64,000 bases of DNA from Gulosibacter sp. 10. GTDB lineage: Bacteria > Actinomycetota > Actinomycetes > Actinomycetales > Microbacteriaceae. Under the pieces are notes generated by a model. The model saw only the letters and a program-made list of their open reading frames with translations, did no database searches and was not told the origin of the DNA. Positions 34,364 through 43,650 of the stretch are shown here, piece by piece. The stretch is from positions 1-64,000 of the forward strand of contig NZ_FUIC01000035.1 in assembly GCF_900163695.1 (NCBI RefSeq), written 5' to 3'. The position numbers were made by a program, and so were the translations under genes. Each line of letters begins with the position of its first letter. Position 1 is the stretch's first letter.

Positions 34364-35163
34364 GCGGCGCGCCCCTGCCAGACCACGTCGAAGGGGGTGT
34401 TGCCGGCCATCGCGCGGCCGATGCCCGCGGTCACGAACTCCTTGGCGTGCTCGACGGCGGTGTGCAGGTCCTGGCCGAGCGCGAGCCCCGCGGAGATGCC
34501 CGTCGCGAGGGTGTCGCCCGCGCCCGAGACCCGGTGCTCGCCCACCTTGGGGCGCGAGAACTCGACCAGCTCGGTGCCGTCCCACAGCACGTCCACCGCG
34601 TGGTCGCCGGGGGTGTCCACGCCGCCCTTGACGAGCACCGCGCCGGGGCCGTGCTCGGCGATGCGCTTGGCGGCCTCGCCGAAGTCGGAGACGGACTCGA
34701 GCGAGTCGATGCCCGAGAGGATCTGCGCCTCGACCTTGTTCGGCGTGAGGACGTCCGCGAGCGGCAGCACCTCGGTGCGCAGCGCGGTGTCGATGTCGAG
34801 CGCGGCGCCGGGCTCCTGTCCCTTGCAGATCAGCACCGGGTCGAGCACGACGTTGGGGAGCTTCGCCTCGGTGAGGATGTCGCGCACCGCCTCGATGGTG
34901 GGCACGGCGCCGAGCATGCCGATCTTCACGGATGCGGGGCTCCAGTCGGCGAGCGTCGCCTCGGCCTGGTCGCGGATGACCTGCGCGTCCACCGGCACGA
35001 AGCGGTGGTTCCAGCCGTCCTTCGGGTCGAAGGAGACGATGCAGGTGAGCGTGCAGGCGCCGTAGACCCCGAGCTGCTGCAGCGTGCGGAGGTCGGCCTG
35101 GCAGCCGGCCCCGCCGGTGGCCTCGGAGCCGGCGATGACGTAGGTGACTGGGGGTGTGGTCAT
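34360..35163 (-). CDS. pdxK: Pyridoxine/pyridoxal kinase (PdxK, ThiD-like family)
   Basis: This 267-aa ribokinase-fold kinase has the N-terminal AGSEATGGAGCQADLRT, DPVLICKGQE, LTPNKVEA and the C-terminal GAGDTLATG anion hole. The DPV-I-CKG and SFDPKDGWNHRF blocks resemble bacillary-type pyridoxal kinases more than thiamine-pathway HMP kinases, so PdxK is preferred. ThiD-like activity cannot be excluded. ATG 35163 has GAGG 7 nt upstream. An in-frame extension to 35250 lacks a site. It is followed by the coupled GNAT gene. Confidence 0.85.
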   Translation of the reverse strand: MTTPPVTYVIAGSEATGGAGCQADLRTLQQLGVYGACTLTCIVSFDPKDGWNHRFVPVDAQVIRDQAEATLADWSPASVKIGMLGAVPTIEAVRDILTEAKLPNVVLDPVLICKGQEPGAALDIDTALRTEVLPLADVLTPNKVEAQILSGIDSLESVSDFGEAAKRIAEHGPGAVLVKGGVDTPGDHAVDVLWDGTELVEFSRPKVGEHRVSGAGDTLATGISAGLALGQDLHTAVEHAKEFVTAGIGRAMAGNTPFDVVWQGRAA

Positions 35164-35296
35164 GGAGCGTCCTCGTGTCTCGGCGGCCGACGCTGGCTTC
35201 GCCGACCCGCTGGACCTCAACTGTACCGCCGCGGGGCCCACCGGGCCCACGCCGCCGCGCCAGCCTCGGCGACGGATCGCGCGGCCGGAAAGCGAG

Positions 35297-35324
35297 GGGG
35301 CGCCCGGCGGTCGCCGGACGCCCC
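35297..35324 (-). terminator. Hairpin after tctA
   Basis: GGGGCG-C-CCGGCG pairs with CGCCGG-A-CGCCCC around a 2-nt loop, with one central mismatch. It lies between the tctA stop and the pdxK promoter zone, about 10 nt past the tctA stop. Confidence 0.65.
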
Positions 35325-35337
35325 GTCGCGCGCATCG

Positions 35338-36891
35338 CTATCCCGCGTCGACGTCCACCGGGACGCGCACGGCCCGGGTCTGCGCATCCAGCTTGGCCCG
35401 GCGGCGGTGGCGGAGGTGCTGCACCGCCGAGATCACGAGCGCCGCGGCAAGCACGATGTAGAGGCCGATCGTGAACGGCGAGCCCCACAGCACCGACACG
35501 TCGCCCTCCGACACCGCGAGCGCGCGGCGCAGCTCGGTCTCGGCGAGCGGGCCGAGCACGACGGCGATCATCACGGGGGCGAGCGGCACCCGGTAGCGGC
35601 GCATCACGAGGCCGAGCAGGCCGATCGCGAACAGCGCCCACAGGTCGGCCATCGACGAGCCCACCGCGTACACGCCGAGCACGGCGAGGACGGTGATGCC
35701 GGCGTAGAGGTAGTGGTTCGGCACGCTGAGCAGCCGCGCCCACAGCCCCGCGAGCGACATGTTCAGGATGAGCAGCACCACGAGCCCGATGAACAGCGAC
35801 GCGAGCAGCGTCCACACCAGGTCGGCGTTGTTCGTGAGCAGGAGCGGGCCGGGCTGGAGGCCGTACTGCTGGAACGCGGCGAGCATGATCGCCGCGGTCG
35901 AGGAGACCGGCAGGCCGAGCGCGAGCAGCGTGCCCATCGCCGTTCCCGTGGTCGAGTTGCCGGCCGCCTCGGGCGCCGCGAGGCCGCGCAGCGATCCGGT
36001 GGTGCCGAAGCTCTTGTCGCCGCGGCGCTTCGCGAGCGACTTCTCGGTGCCGTACGCGAGGAAGGTGGGCACCTCGGAGCCGCCGGCCGGCACGATGCCG
36101 AACGGGAGGCCGAACGCGGTGCCGCGCAGCCAGGCGGGGAGCGCGTACTTGAACTCCTTGCGGCTCAGCAGCGCGCGGCGCTGCTGGATCGGCTTGACCG
36201 CGGCGCTGCGGCCGACCTTGGATGCCTGATCGAACACCTCGCCGAGGGCCAGCAGGCCCACGGTGATCACGACGATCGAGAACCCGTCGAGCAGCTCCGG
36301 CGCGCCGAACGTGTAGCGCTCGGTGCCGGAGGGGCCGTCGATGCCGATGAGGGTGAGCGCGAGGCCGATGCCAAGGGCGAGCAGTCCCTTGATCACCGAC
36401 TCCGACACGACCGAGGAGACCGCGAGGAACGCGAACACCGCGAGCGCGAAGTACTCGGCGGGGCCGAACATCGTCGCGAGGTTCATCAGCACGGGCATCA
36501 TGAACACGGTGAGCAGCGTCGCGAGCAGGCCGCCGATGAAGGCGCCGATCGCGGCCGTCGCGAGCGCCTGCCCGGCCCGGCCATGCTTCGCGAGCCGGTG
36601 GCCCTCGAAGGTGGACGCGATGGCGGAGGACTGGCCCGGGGTGTTGAGCAGGATCGCCGCGGTCGAGTCGCCGAACATGCCGCCGAAGTAGATGCCGGCG
36701 AACATGATGAACGCCGCGGTGGGGTCGAGCGAGAACGTGACGGGCAGCAGCAGCGCCACCGCCATGGAGGAGCCGAGGCCGGGCAGCACGCCGACCGCGG
36801 TGCCCATGATGGCGCCGAGCAGCACCCAGAGCATGTTGATGGGGGTGATCGCCGCGGCGAACCCCTGCATGAGCAGTTCGAGCTGTTCCAT
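35338..36891 (-). CDS. tctA: Tripartite tricarboxylate transporter, large permease TctA
   Basis: This 517-aa protein is of usual TctA length, with about 11-12 hydrophobic segments. The N-terminal blocks GVLPGLGSSMAVALLLPVTFSLDPTAAFIMFAGIYFGGMFGDSTAAILLNTPGQ are diagnostic (given here as landmarks around residues 35-90). The second half repeats the pattern (GIVPAGGSEVPTFLAYGTEK). It forms the Na+-coupled channel of the TctABC importer. Its ATG overlaps the tctB stop by 1 nt. Citrate or another tricarboxylate is the family substrate, though the system also serves many other carboxylates. Confidence 0.94.
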   Translation of the reverse strand: MEQLELLMQGFAAAITPINMLWVLLGAIMGTAVGVLPGLGSSMAVALLLPVTFSLDPTAAFIMFAGIYFGGMFGDSTAAILLNTPGQSSAIASTFEGHRLAKHGRAGQALATAAIGAFIGGLLATLLTVFMMPVLMNLATMFGPAEYFALAVFAFLAVSSVVSESVIKGLLALGIGLALTLIGIDGPSGTERYTFGAPELLDGFSIVVITVGLLALGEVFDQASKVGRSAAVKPIQQRRALLSRKEFKYALPAWLRGTAFGLPFGIVPAGGSEVPTFLAYGTEKSLAKRRGDKSFGTTGSLRGLAAPEAAGNSTTGTAMGTLLALGLPVSSTAAIMLAAFQQYGLQPGPLLLTNNADLVWTLLASLFIGLVVLLILNMSLAGLWARLLSVPNHYLYAGITVLAVLGVYAVGSSMADLWALFAIGLLGLVMRRYRVPLAPVMIAVVLGPLAETELRRALAVSEGDVSVLWGSPFTIGLYIVLAAALVISAVQHLRHRRRAKLDAQTRAVRVPVDVDAG

Positions 36892-37529
36892 TAGAAGATC
36901 TCCCCGATGAAGCCGGCGGGCAGCGTGAGGCCCAGCAGGCCGCTGAACACGAGCTGCACGATCGAGCCGATGAGCAGCCCGATGCCGAGGTTGAACCAGA
37001 TGCGCTTGGAGCCGAACCCGTAGGTGGAGGCGGCGAACAGCAGCGCGCTCGAGAGGATCCAGCCGAGCGGCGGCAGCAGCAGGATGAATCCGAGCACGGC
37101 GCCGACGTTGATGCCGGCGGCCTTCCAGTTCATCGAGTGCGGCGTCTCATCGTCCTCCGCCGCCGCCTCGGCCTCCTCCTCGACGCGGCCCTGATGGGCC
37201 TCGAGGTCGATCACCTGGGTGTTCGCGTGCGACACGTCGGTGAGCATCTCGCGGGAGACGTCGGGGCGCAGCGCCGTCGGCTCCTCGACCCGCTTCCGCG
37301 GGATGATCGAGCGGATGAGCAGATAGCCGCTCACCACGGTGAGCAGGCCGCCGATGAGGACGGGGAAGAACTGCGGCCCGGGCACCTGCTGGCCGCGCAC
37401 CTCCATGGCGGCCGCGCCGACGAACAGCACGGTCGCGATGGCGAGGCCGATGGCGGCGATGAGGACGTCGCCCCACTTGATCGTGCGGGGGCGGGAGCCG
37501 GTGCGTTCGGGGGCGGTGGTCGTGCTCAC
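36891..37529 (-). CDS. tctB: Tripartite tricarboxylate transporter, small permease TctB
   Basis: This 212-aa membrane protein has four hydrophobic segments: two near residues 20-75 and two near 130-205. They are split by a hydrophilic Glu/Ala-rich linker (EEEAEAAAEDDE) that is longer than in many TctB proteins. The GTG start at 37529 overlaps the tctC stop by 4 bp. It pairs with TctA. Confidence 0.88.
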   Translation of the reverse strand: MSTTTAPERTGSRPRTIKWGDVLIAAIGLAIATVLFVGAAAMEVRGQQVPGPQFFPVLIGGLLTVVSGYLLIRSIIPRKRVEEPTALRPDVSREMLTDVSHANTQVIDLEAHQGRVEEEAEAAAEDDETPHSMNWKAAGINVGAVLGFILLLPPLGWILSSALLFAASTYGFGSKRIWFNLGIGLLIGSIVQLVFSGLLGLTLPAGFIGEIF

Positions 37530-38506
37530 AGTCCCAGCTCCTCGACGATCGCGTCCACTTCCGCCTGTTGATCGACGATGAACCTCTCGTACTCGTCGCC
37601 GACCGCGAACGTATCCGTCCAATCGTTGCGGTCGAGCGCCTCCGCCCATCCCTCCGACTCGGCCAGCTCGGTGACGATGTCGACGAGCTCCTGCCGCTCC
37701 GCGTCGGTGATGCCGGGCGGCGCCACGAATCCGCGCCAGTTGGTCATCTGCACGTCGTAGCCGGCGTCGAGAAGCGTGGGCGCGTCGATGCCCTCCACCG
37801 GCTGGGGCGCGGAGATCGCGAGCAGCCGCAGCTGGCCGGCCTCGATCTGGGCGGAGACCTCGTTGTAGCCGGACATGCCCGCCGTGGTCGTGTGCGAGAG
37901 CATCGCGCTCAGCGCGTCGCCGCCGCCGGAGTAGGCGATGTAGTTCGCGTCGGCGGGATCGAGGCCGATCTCCTGCGCGAGCATCACCGTCGCGAGGTGG
38001 TCGATCGAGCCGAGCGAGCCGCCGGCGATGGAGGTGCCGGTCGGATCGGCCTGCCACGCCTCCACGAAGTCCTCGAGGGTGTGGATGTTGCTGTCGGCCG
38101 GCACGACGAGGGCCGCGTAGTCGTCCGCGAGGCGGGCGATGGGGGTCACGTCGGCGAGCGATTCGGCGGGCTTGGACACCGCGATGCCGCCGATCATCAC
38201 GCCACCGGTGACCATGAGGTAGTCCTCCTGGCCCTCCGCCTGCACGAACTGCGAGAGCCCGATCGTGCCGCCGGCGCCGGGGACGTTGACGACCTGCACG
38301 TTCGCGACGATCCCCTCGCTGCGCAGCGTCTGCTGCGAGGTGCGGGCGAAGGTGTCCCAGCCGCCGCCGGGCGCGGCCGGCGCCATGATCGTGATCTTCG
38401 AGCGCACCGTCGAGTTGGAGGCGGTGGAGATCGCGTCGCCGAAGGCGAACACCGCCACGACGACCACCACCACCCCGAAGACGAGATTGCGGATGACTGT
38501 ACTCAT
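37526..38506 (-). CDS. tctC: Tripartite tricarboxylate transporter, binding protein TctC
   Basis: This 326-aa Bug-family binding protein has a hydrophobic N-terminal segment (about residues 8-25) without a lipobox Cys, so it is either secreted or membrane-anchored by that segment. The APAAPGGGWDTFART loop and the VVNVPGAGGTIGLSQF block that bind the carboxylate are clear. It is the first gene of tctCBA and faces the two-component genes. The extracellular ligand is unknown. Confidence 0.93.
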   Translation of the reverse strand: MSTVIRNLVFGVVVVVVAVFAFGDAISTASNSTVRSKITIMAPAAPGGGWDTFARTSQQTLRSEGIVANVQVVNVPGAGGTIGLSQFVQAEGQEDYLMVTGGVMIGGIAVSKPAESLADVTPIARLADDYAALVVPADSNIHTLEDFVEAWQADPTGTSIAGGSLGSIDHLATVMLAQEIGLDPADANYIAYSGGGDALSAMLSHTTTAGMSGYNEVSAQIEAGQLRLLAISAPQPVEGIDAPTLLDAGYDVQMTNWRGFVAPPGITDAERQELVDIVTELAESEGWAEALDRNDWTDTFAVGDEYERFIVDQQAEVDAIVEELGL

Positions 38507-38611
38507 ATGAACTCCGTTGTCCGAGAAACATCAGCGCGGAGCCCGGGGCTCCACGCAGCACGACGCTACGCACGGGCGGGGTCGCGCCGCCGGTTTCGAG
38601 AACTAATGATG

Positions 38612-38629
38612 ATTTCGGTCATTTCGGTC
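38612..38629. promoter_or_regulatory. Tandem ATTTCGGTC repeats upstream of tctC and the sensor kinase
   Basis: Two abutting copies of ATTTCGGTC (38612-38620 and 38621-38629) lie in the divergent control region. CitB/DcuR-type regulators often bind direct repeats in such gaps. The link is positional. Confidence 0.4.
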
Positions 38630-38678
38630 ATGAGCGGGTGTGGGAGACTCGGACCCTTCCCCTCGACGAGGAGGCCGA

Positions 38679-40304
38679 TTGACCCGCACCCGCACCCCGA
38701 GACCGCTGCAGGGCGCCCTGTTCGCGGTCGAGATGGCGATCGTCGTGACCGTCGTCGCGCTCGTCGCCGTCGTCGGCGTCGCCCGCACCGTCGCGGCCAC
38801 GGAGCGCGCGGCCGAGCAGCGCATGTACGGCCAGGCGCTCACCCTGAGCCACCTGCCCGTCGTCATCGACGCGCTGCAGGGCGAGGACCCGCACGCCCAG
38901 ATCCAGCCCATCGTCGACGCCGCCGTGAGCGCGGGGGACTTCCGCTACATCACCGTGGTCGACATGGAGGGCCTGCGCGTGGCGCACGTGGACCCGGCGG
39001 CGGTGGGCGAGCCCGTCTCGAGCGACCACTCCGCGATCCGCGAAGGGGCCGAGTTCCGGGGCGTCGAGGAGGGGACGCAGGGCGTCACCTATCGCGTCAA
39101 GGTGCCGATCCGCGCCGAGTCGGGCGAGGTCGTCGGCACGCTGTCGGTCGGCACGCTCGTGAGCGAGCTCCGCGCCGAGGCGCTCGCGCAGAGCCTGCCG
39201 CTGGCCCTCGCCTCCCTGCTCGCGATCCTCGCGGGCGGGGTGCTCGCGTGGTTCGTCACGAAGTGGCTGCGGCGCAAGCTCTACGGCGTCGAGCCCGATC
39301 AGCTCGTGCGCCTGCTGCAGGCGCACCGCGCGGTGATGGAGAGCACGGAGGAGGGCGTCATCGCCACCGACGATCGCGACCGCATCCAGCTCGTCAACGC
39401 CGAGGCCGCGCGGATGCTCGGGGATGCGCGGGCGGAGCGGCTCGAGGGCGAGGACCTCTCCGCGCTGCCGGAGGAGCTCGCGGAGCTGCTCGACGCCGAG
39501 CCGGTGCCGGGCGAGCTGCGCCTCGTGCATCTGCCGGGCGGCGCCGTGTACGCGCAGGCGCGGACGACGAGCGCCGACGACCGCACGATCGGCCGGATGC
39601 TCTCGCTGCGCGACCGCTCGCAGCTCGACGACGCGATCGCCCGGCTCGAGGCGCAGCGGGAGAAGGCGCGGCTGCTGCGCATCGAGACGCACGAGTTCGA
39701 GAACCGCAAGCACGTGCTCTCGGGGCTGCTCGAGCTCGGCGAGTACGAGGAGGCGCGCGCCTACCTCGAGGCCCAGCCGGCCGAGGAGGCGGCGGAGGCG
39801 GCCTCGCGGCTCGGCCTGGATGCGGTGGGCCCGCCGCTGCTCGCCGCCCTCGTCTCGGCGCACGCCACCGCGGCGGCGCGGGACCGCGTGGCCATCGAGC
39901 TCGGCGAGGAGTGCGACGTGCCCGCCTCGCTGCGCGTCGACTCCGACGACCTCCTCGTCGTCGCCAACCTCATCACGAACGCCGTGGAGGCCACGGGCTT
40001 CGGCGGCACGGTGCGGGTGACGCTGGCGGTAGAGCCGGGGAGCGACGTGCTCGAGGCGGTCGTCGAGGACGACGGCCCGGGGCTGCCGGGCTCCCCCGCC
40101 GATCTCACCACCGGCGGCATCACCACGAAGACCGAGGACGCCGAGCGCCACGGCATCGGCCTGTTCTCGGTGCAGGAGGTCGTCACGGCCCGCGGCGGCT
40201 CCCTCCGGTTCGGCGAGTCCCCGCTGGGCGGAGCGCGGGTCGAGGTCGACCTGCCGCGCGCCCGCGCCGAGCGGCCCCAGGACGAGCGAGGAGCGACCCC
40301 GTGA
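38679..40304 (+). CDS. CitA/DcuS-type sensor histidine kinase
   Basis: This 541-aa membrane kinase has a first transmembrane helix (about residues 12-35), an extracytoplasmic PAS-like carboxylate sensor (about 36-160), a second helix (about 168-190), a cytoplasmic PAS domain (about 210-300), then the SpoB-type phospho-acceptor THEFENRKHVLSGLL and an ATPase domain (NLITNAVEA, DDGPGLP, HGIGLFSV). TTG 38679 is preferred because GAGGAG lies 5 nt upstream. GTG 38640 is the alternative. It is divergent from tctCBA and overlaps its response regulator. It probably senses the tricarboxylate that Tct imports. Confidence 0.9.
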   Translation: MTRTRTPRPLQGALFAVEMAIVVTVVALVAVVGVARTVAATERAAEQRMYGQALTLSHLPVVIDALQGEDPHAQIQPIVDAAVSAGDFRYITVVDMEGLRVAHVDPAAVGEPVSSDHSAIREGAEFRGVEEGTQGVTYRVKVPIRAESGEVVGTLSVGTLVSELRAEALAQSLPLALASLLAILAGGVLAWFVTKWLRRKLYGVEPDQLVRLLQAHRAVMESTEEGVIATDDRDRIQLVNAEAARMLGDARAERLEGEDLSALPEELAELLDAEPVPGELRLVHLPGGAVYAQARTTSADDRTIGRMLSLRDRSQLDDAIARLEAQREKARLLRIETHEFENRKHVLSGLLELGEYEEARAYLEAQPAEEAAEAASRLGLDAVGPPLLAALVSAHATAAARDRVAIELGEECDVPASLRVDSDDLLVVANLITNAVEATGFGGTVRVTLAVEPGSDVLEAVVEDDGPGLPGSPADLTTGGITTKTEDAERHGIGLFSVQEVVTARGGSLRFGESPLGGARVEVDLPRARAERPQDERGATP

Positions 40305-40999
40305 CCGACATCCGCACCCTCATCGTCGACGACGACTTCGCCGTGGGCAGGCTCCACGGCACCTTCCTCGAGCAGCTGCCGCGGTTCGCGCTCGTCGGCA
40401 GCGAGCTCACCGCCTCCACCGCGCTCGGGCGCATCCGGCGGGGCGAGGTCGACCTCGTGCTGCTCGACCTCTACCTCCCCGACCTCAGCGGGGTGGATCT
40501 GCTGCGCCGCATCCGCTCCGACTCGAGCCCCGATGTGGACGTGCTCATGGTGAGCGCGGCGCACGAGACCGAGCTGGTCGAGCAGGCGATCGCGCTCGGC
40601 GTCGTCGACTTCCTGCTCAAGCCGTTCACGCGCGACGCCTTCAACGCGCGGCTGCACGCCTACGCCTCGTGGGCGCAGCAGCGCCGGCGCCTGCGCGAGA
40701 TCGGCCAGGTGAGCCAGACGCAGATCGACGCGCTGCTGACCCGCGGCGCGCATCCCGTCGTCCGGGCCGCGCCGAAGGGCGTGAGCCGCGCCACCCGCGA
40801 GCGGGTGGTCGCCGCGCTCGAGCGATCGCCCGCCGCCGTCACCGCGAACGAGCTGGCCGAGTCGACCGGGCTCTCGCGGGTGACCGCGCGCCGCTACCTC
40901 GAGCTGCTCGTGCACGAGGGGCTCGTCGAGATGCAGCCCCGCTACGGCGAATCCGGACGGCCGCAGCACGAGTACCGCTGGGCCGGCCATCGCGACTGA
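40301..40999 (+). CDS. CitB/DcuR-type response regulator
   Basis: This 232-aa regulator has an N-terminal receiver (acidic pocket VDDDF, phospho-acceptor Asp in VLLDLYLPD, conserved Lys in LLKPF) and a C-terminal winged helix (TANELAESTGLSRVTARRYLELLVHEGLVEM). GTG 40301 overlaps the kinase stop by 4 bp. It should activate tctCBA. Confidence 0.92.
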   Translation: MTDIRTLIVDDDFAVGRLHGTFLEQLPRFALVGSELTASTALGRIRRGEVDLVLLDLYLPDLSGVDLLRRIRSDSSPDVDVLMVSAAHETELVEQAIALGVVDFLLKPFTRDAFNARLHAYASWAQQRRRLREIGQVSQTQIDALLTRGAHPVVRAAPKGVSRATRERVVAALERSPAAVTANELAESTGLSRVTARRYLELLVHEGLVEMQPRYGESGRPQHEYRWAGHRD

Positions 41000-41093
41000 G
41001 CCGCCGCGCCATCCTGCCCGAATCCGGCGCCTCCCTGCAGATGCACGAAGCGCATAAGGTACACCAAGTACACAGAGGTTCACAGGAGAGGTG

Positions 41094-42196
41094 ATGAGCA
41101 CTCAACCGCAGAATCCCTTTCGGCCCTCCGCCGGCGCCGAACCCCGCAACTGATCGACCGTGCAGGGCTGCTGGACGAATTCATCTATGGGCTCAGTCTC
41201 GGTTCCGGAGCTCCGGGCCTCCTGACCATTTTCACCGGAGCCAGGGGTATCGGGAAGACCGTCATGCTGGGCGAAGCGGAAGATGCCGCACGGTCCAAGG
41301 GCTGGGTGGCGATATCAGAGACTGCCACGCGGGGCTTTCTCGGCCGGATCGGTGAATCCATGCGCATAACGGCCGAGGAGCTGGGGGATGGTCCGCCGAG
41401 TCGCAAGATCACCGGGATCAGTGCAGGCGGGTTCTCCATCACCACCCAGCTGCCACCTGCGCAGCAGGCGGGCTGGCGTCGAACCGGCGAACACCTGCTG
41501 GACCTGTTGGGCGAACGGGAAACGGGCCTGTTGATCACCCTTGACGAGATACACGGAGCGGACCGCGACGAACTGGCGCAGCTTGCCGCCTCTGTCCAGC
41601 ATTTCATCCGCGACGGCCTGCCCATAGCCCTCGTATTCGCAGGACTTCCCGCAGCCGTGTCGGATTTGCTCAACGAAGGCGTCGCCACTTTTCTGCGCCG
41701 TGCGGATCGGATAGACCTGCATACTGCAGCAATCGATGAGGTGGAGGCCTCATACCGCCAGACATTCGCCGCGCTTGCCCACCCGATCGATGCCCGGCTC
41801 GTCAGGCGCGCTGCGGAGTCGACCGGAGGCTACCCGTTTCTCATCCAACTGGTCGGATACCACGTCTGGCAACTGGCCGAGGCAACAACTGATTCGCCGC
41901 TTCGCGCAGCCGATCTCGAGGCCGCGCTCTCAGCCGCGCACAGACGCAATACCCGCCTTGTCATCGATGCGGCGCTGTCCACCGCGTCGCAGAAGGATCT
42001 CGACTTCCTCCGCGCCATGGCGCAGGACGACCTACCCGCATCGACCGCGGATATCGGCCGTCGTCTCGGAGACCGGAAGAACACCATCGGCAACTACCGC
42101 GCCAGACTCATCGATGCCGGTCTGGTTCAGCCGGCCGGGCACGGCCTGCTCGAATTCGCGATTCCGGGGCTACGCGAGCATCTCCGTCGAATGTGA
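41094..42196 (+). pseudogene. AAA-type ATP-binding protein with an N-terminal frameshift
   Basis: ATG 41094 (with AGGAGAGG just before it) encodes 19 codons and meets TGA at 41151-41153. The homologous continuation is in another frame from about 41144: PQLIDRAGLLDEFIYGL, then Walker A GARGIGKT, Walker B LLITLDEIHG, and a C-terminal winged helix (ADIGRRLGDRKNTIGNYRARLIDAGL) to 42196. One extra C in the CCCC run at 41142-41145 would restore one reading frame of about 368 codons. No start exists in the continuing frame before Walker A. The next ATG at 41264 lies after it. It is either a recent pseudogene or a sequencing error. The family resembles small AAA_16/Orc1-like ATPases, often solitary. 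Confidence 0.75.
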
Positions 42197-42220
42197 CACA
42201 CCTGCGTCGGCGGTCGCCCG

Positions 42221-43510
42221 CTAGTCGCCGAGCAGGTTGTGCAGCTCGATGATGTCGTCGCGCTTGGGGCCGGTGCCGATGGCCGAGATTCGGGCGCCCG
42301 AGAGCTCCTCGATCGCCTTGACGTAGTCCTGGGCGTTCTTCGGCAGCTCCGAGAACTCGCGGATGCCGGAGATGTCCTCCTGCCAGCCCGGGAACTCCTC
42401 GTAGACGGGCTTGGCGTGGTGGAAGTCGGACTGCGACATGGGCATCTCGTCGTGGCGCACGCCGTTCACCTCGTAGGCGACGCAGACGGGGATGGTCTCG
42501 AAGGTCGAGAGCACGTCGAGCTTGGTCATCACGAGGTCGGTGAAGCCGTTGATGCGGCTCGCGAAGCGCGCGACCACCGAGTCGAACCAGCCGGTGCGGC
42601 GCGGGCGGCCGGTGGTGGTGCCGAACTCGCCGCCGCGCTGGCGGAGCTTCTCGCCGTACTCGTCGTCGAGCTCGGTCGGGAACGGGCCCGAGCCGACGCG
42701 GGTGATGTAGGCCTTCTGGATGCCGACGAGGCGGTCGATCGCGCGCGTCGAGACGCCCGATCCGGTCGCCACGCCGCCCGCGGTGGCCGAGGAGGAGGTG
42801 ACGTAGGGGTAGGTGCCGTGGTCGATGTCGAGCATCGTGGCCTGGCCGGCCTCGAAGACGACGGTCTTGCCCGCGTCCAGCGCCTGGTGCAGCTCGAGCG
42901 CGGTGTCGCCCACCATCGGGCGCACGCGGTCGGCGAAGGCGAGCAGGCTGTCGGCGATCTCGTCGACCGAGAACGCGCGGCGGTTGTAGGTCTTGACGAG
43001 CAGCTCGTTCTTCTGCACGAGCGCGCCCTCGATCTTCTGCCGCAGGATGCCCTCGTCGAAGAGGTCCTGCATGCGGATGCCGACGCGGCTCATCTTGTCG
43101 GAGTAGGTGGGGCCGATGCCGCGGCCCGTGGTGCCGATGCGGCGCTTGCCGAGGAATCGCTCGGTGACCTGGTCGAGGGCGCGGTTGTACTCGGGGATGA
43201 CGTGCGCGTTGCCCGAGATCCGCAGCTTCGACACGTCGATGCCGCGGGCCTCGAGGTGCTCGAGCTCCTCGAACAGCACGTTGAGGTCGACGACCACGCC
43301 GTTGCCGATCACCGGGGTGACGCCCGGGGAGAGGATGCCCGAGGGCAGCAGGTGCAGCGCGTACTTCTCATCACCGATCACGACGGTGTGGCCGGCGTTG
43401 TTGCCGCCGTTGAACTTGACCACGTAGTCGATGCGGTTGCCGAGGAGGTCGGTCGCCTTACCCTTCCCCTCGTCGCCCCACTGGGTGCCGATGATTGCTA
43501 CGCCTGGCAT
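42221..43510 (-). CDS. purA: Adenylosuccinate synthetase
   Basis: This 429-aa enzyme makes adenylosuccinate from IMP, aspartate and GTP. Diagnostic blocks are [16 protein letters not shown] at the N-terminus, [26 protein letters not shown] and the loop [16 protein letters not shown]. The length is normal. It is convergent with the frameshifted ATPase gene, and its upstream side adjoins a two-component system on the other strand. Confidence 0.98.
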   Translation of the reverse strand: MPGVAIIGTQWGDEGKGKATDLLGNRIDYVVKFNGGNNAGHTVVIGDEKYALHLLPSGILSPGVTPVIGNGVVVDLNVLFEELEHLEARGIDVSKLRISGNAHVIPEYNRALDQVTERFLGKRRIGTTGRGIGPTYSDKMSRVGIRMQDLFDEGILRQKIEGALVQKNELLVKTYNRRAFSVDEIADSLLAFADRVRPMVGDTALELHQALDAGKTVVFEAGQATMLDIDHGTYPYVTSSSATAGGVATGSGVSTRAIDRLVGIQKAYITRVGSGPFPTELDDEYGEKLRQRGGEFGTTTGRPRRTGWFDSVVARFASRINGFTDLVMTKLDVLSTFETIPVCVAYEVNGVRHDEMPMSQSDFHHAKPVYEEFPGWQEDISGIREFSELPKNAQDYVKAIEELSGARISAIGTGPKRDDIIELHNLLGD

Positions 43511-43650
43511 GACTCAACTCATTCCCTCTATTCGCGCGCCGATGACGGCGCAGGTGCACTGCCACTGTACTGGGTGCGCTCCCGCCCGGGCCCGAGCCCG
43601 GCCGGAGCGGCGAATGGCCCGATCGGGGCATTGCCGCAACGCGTCCGCGG

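Noticed and set aside
41142-41153. Programmed -1 ribosomal frameshift in the AAA ATPase
   Set aside because: The context lacks a standard X-XXY-YYZ slippery site, and I see no clear downstream stem or pseudoknot. Indel or sequencing error is simpler.
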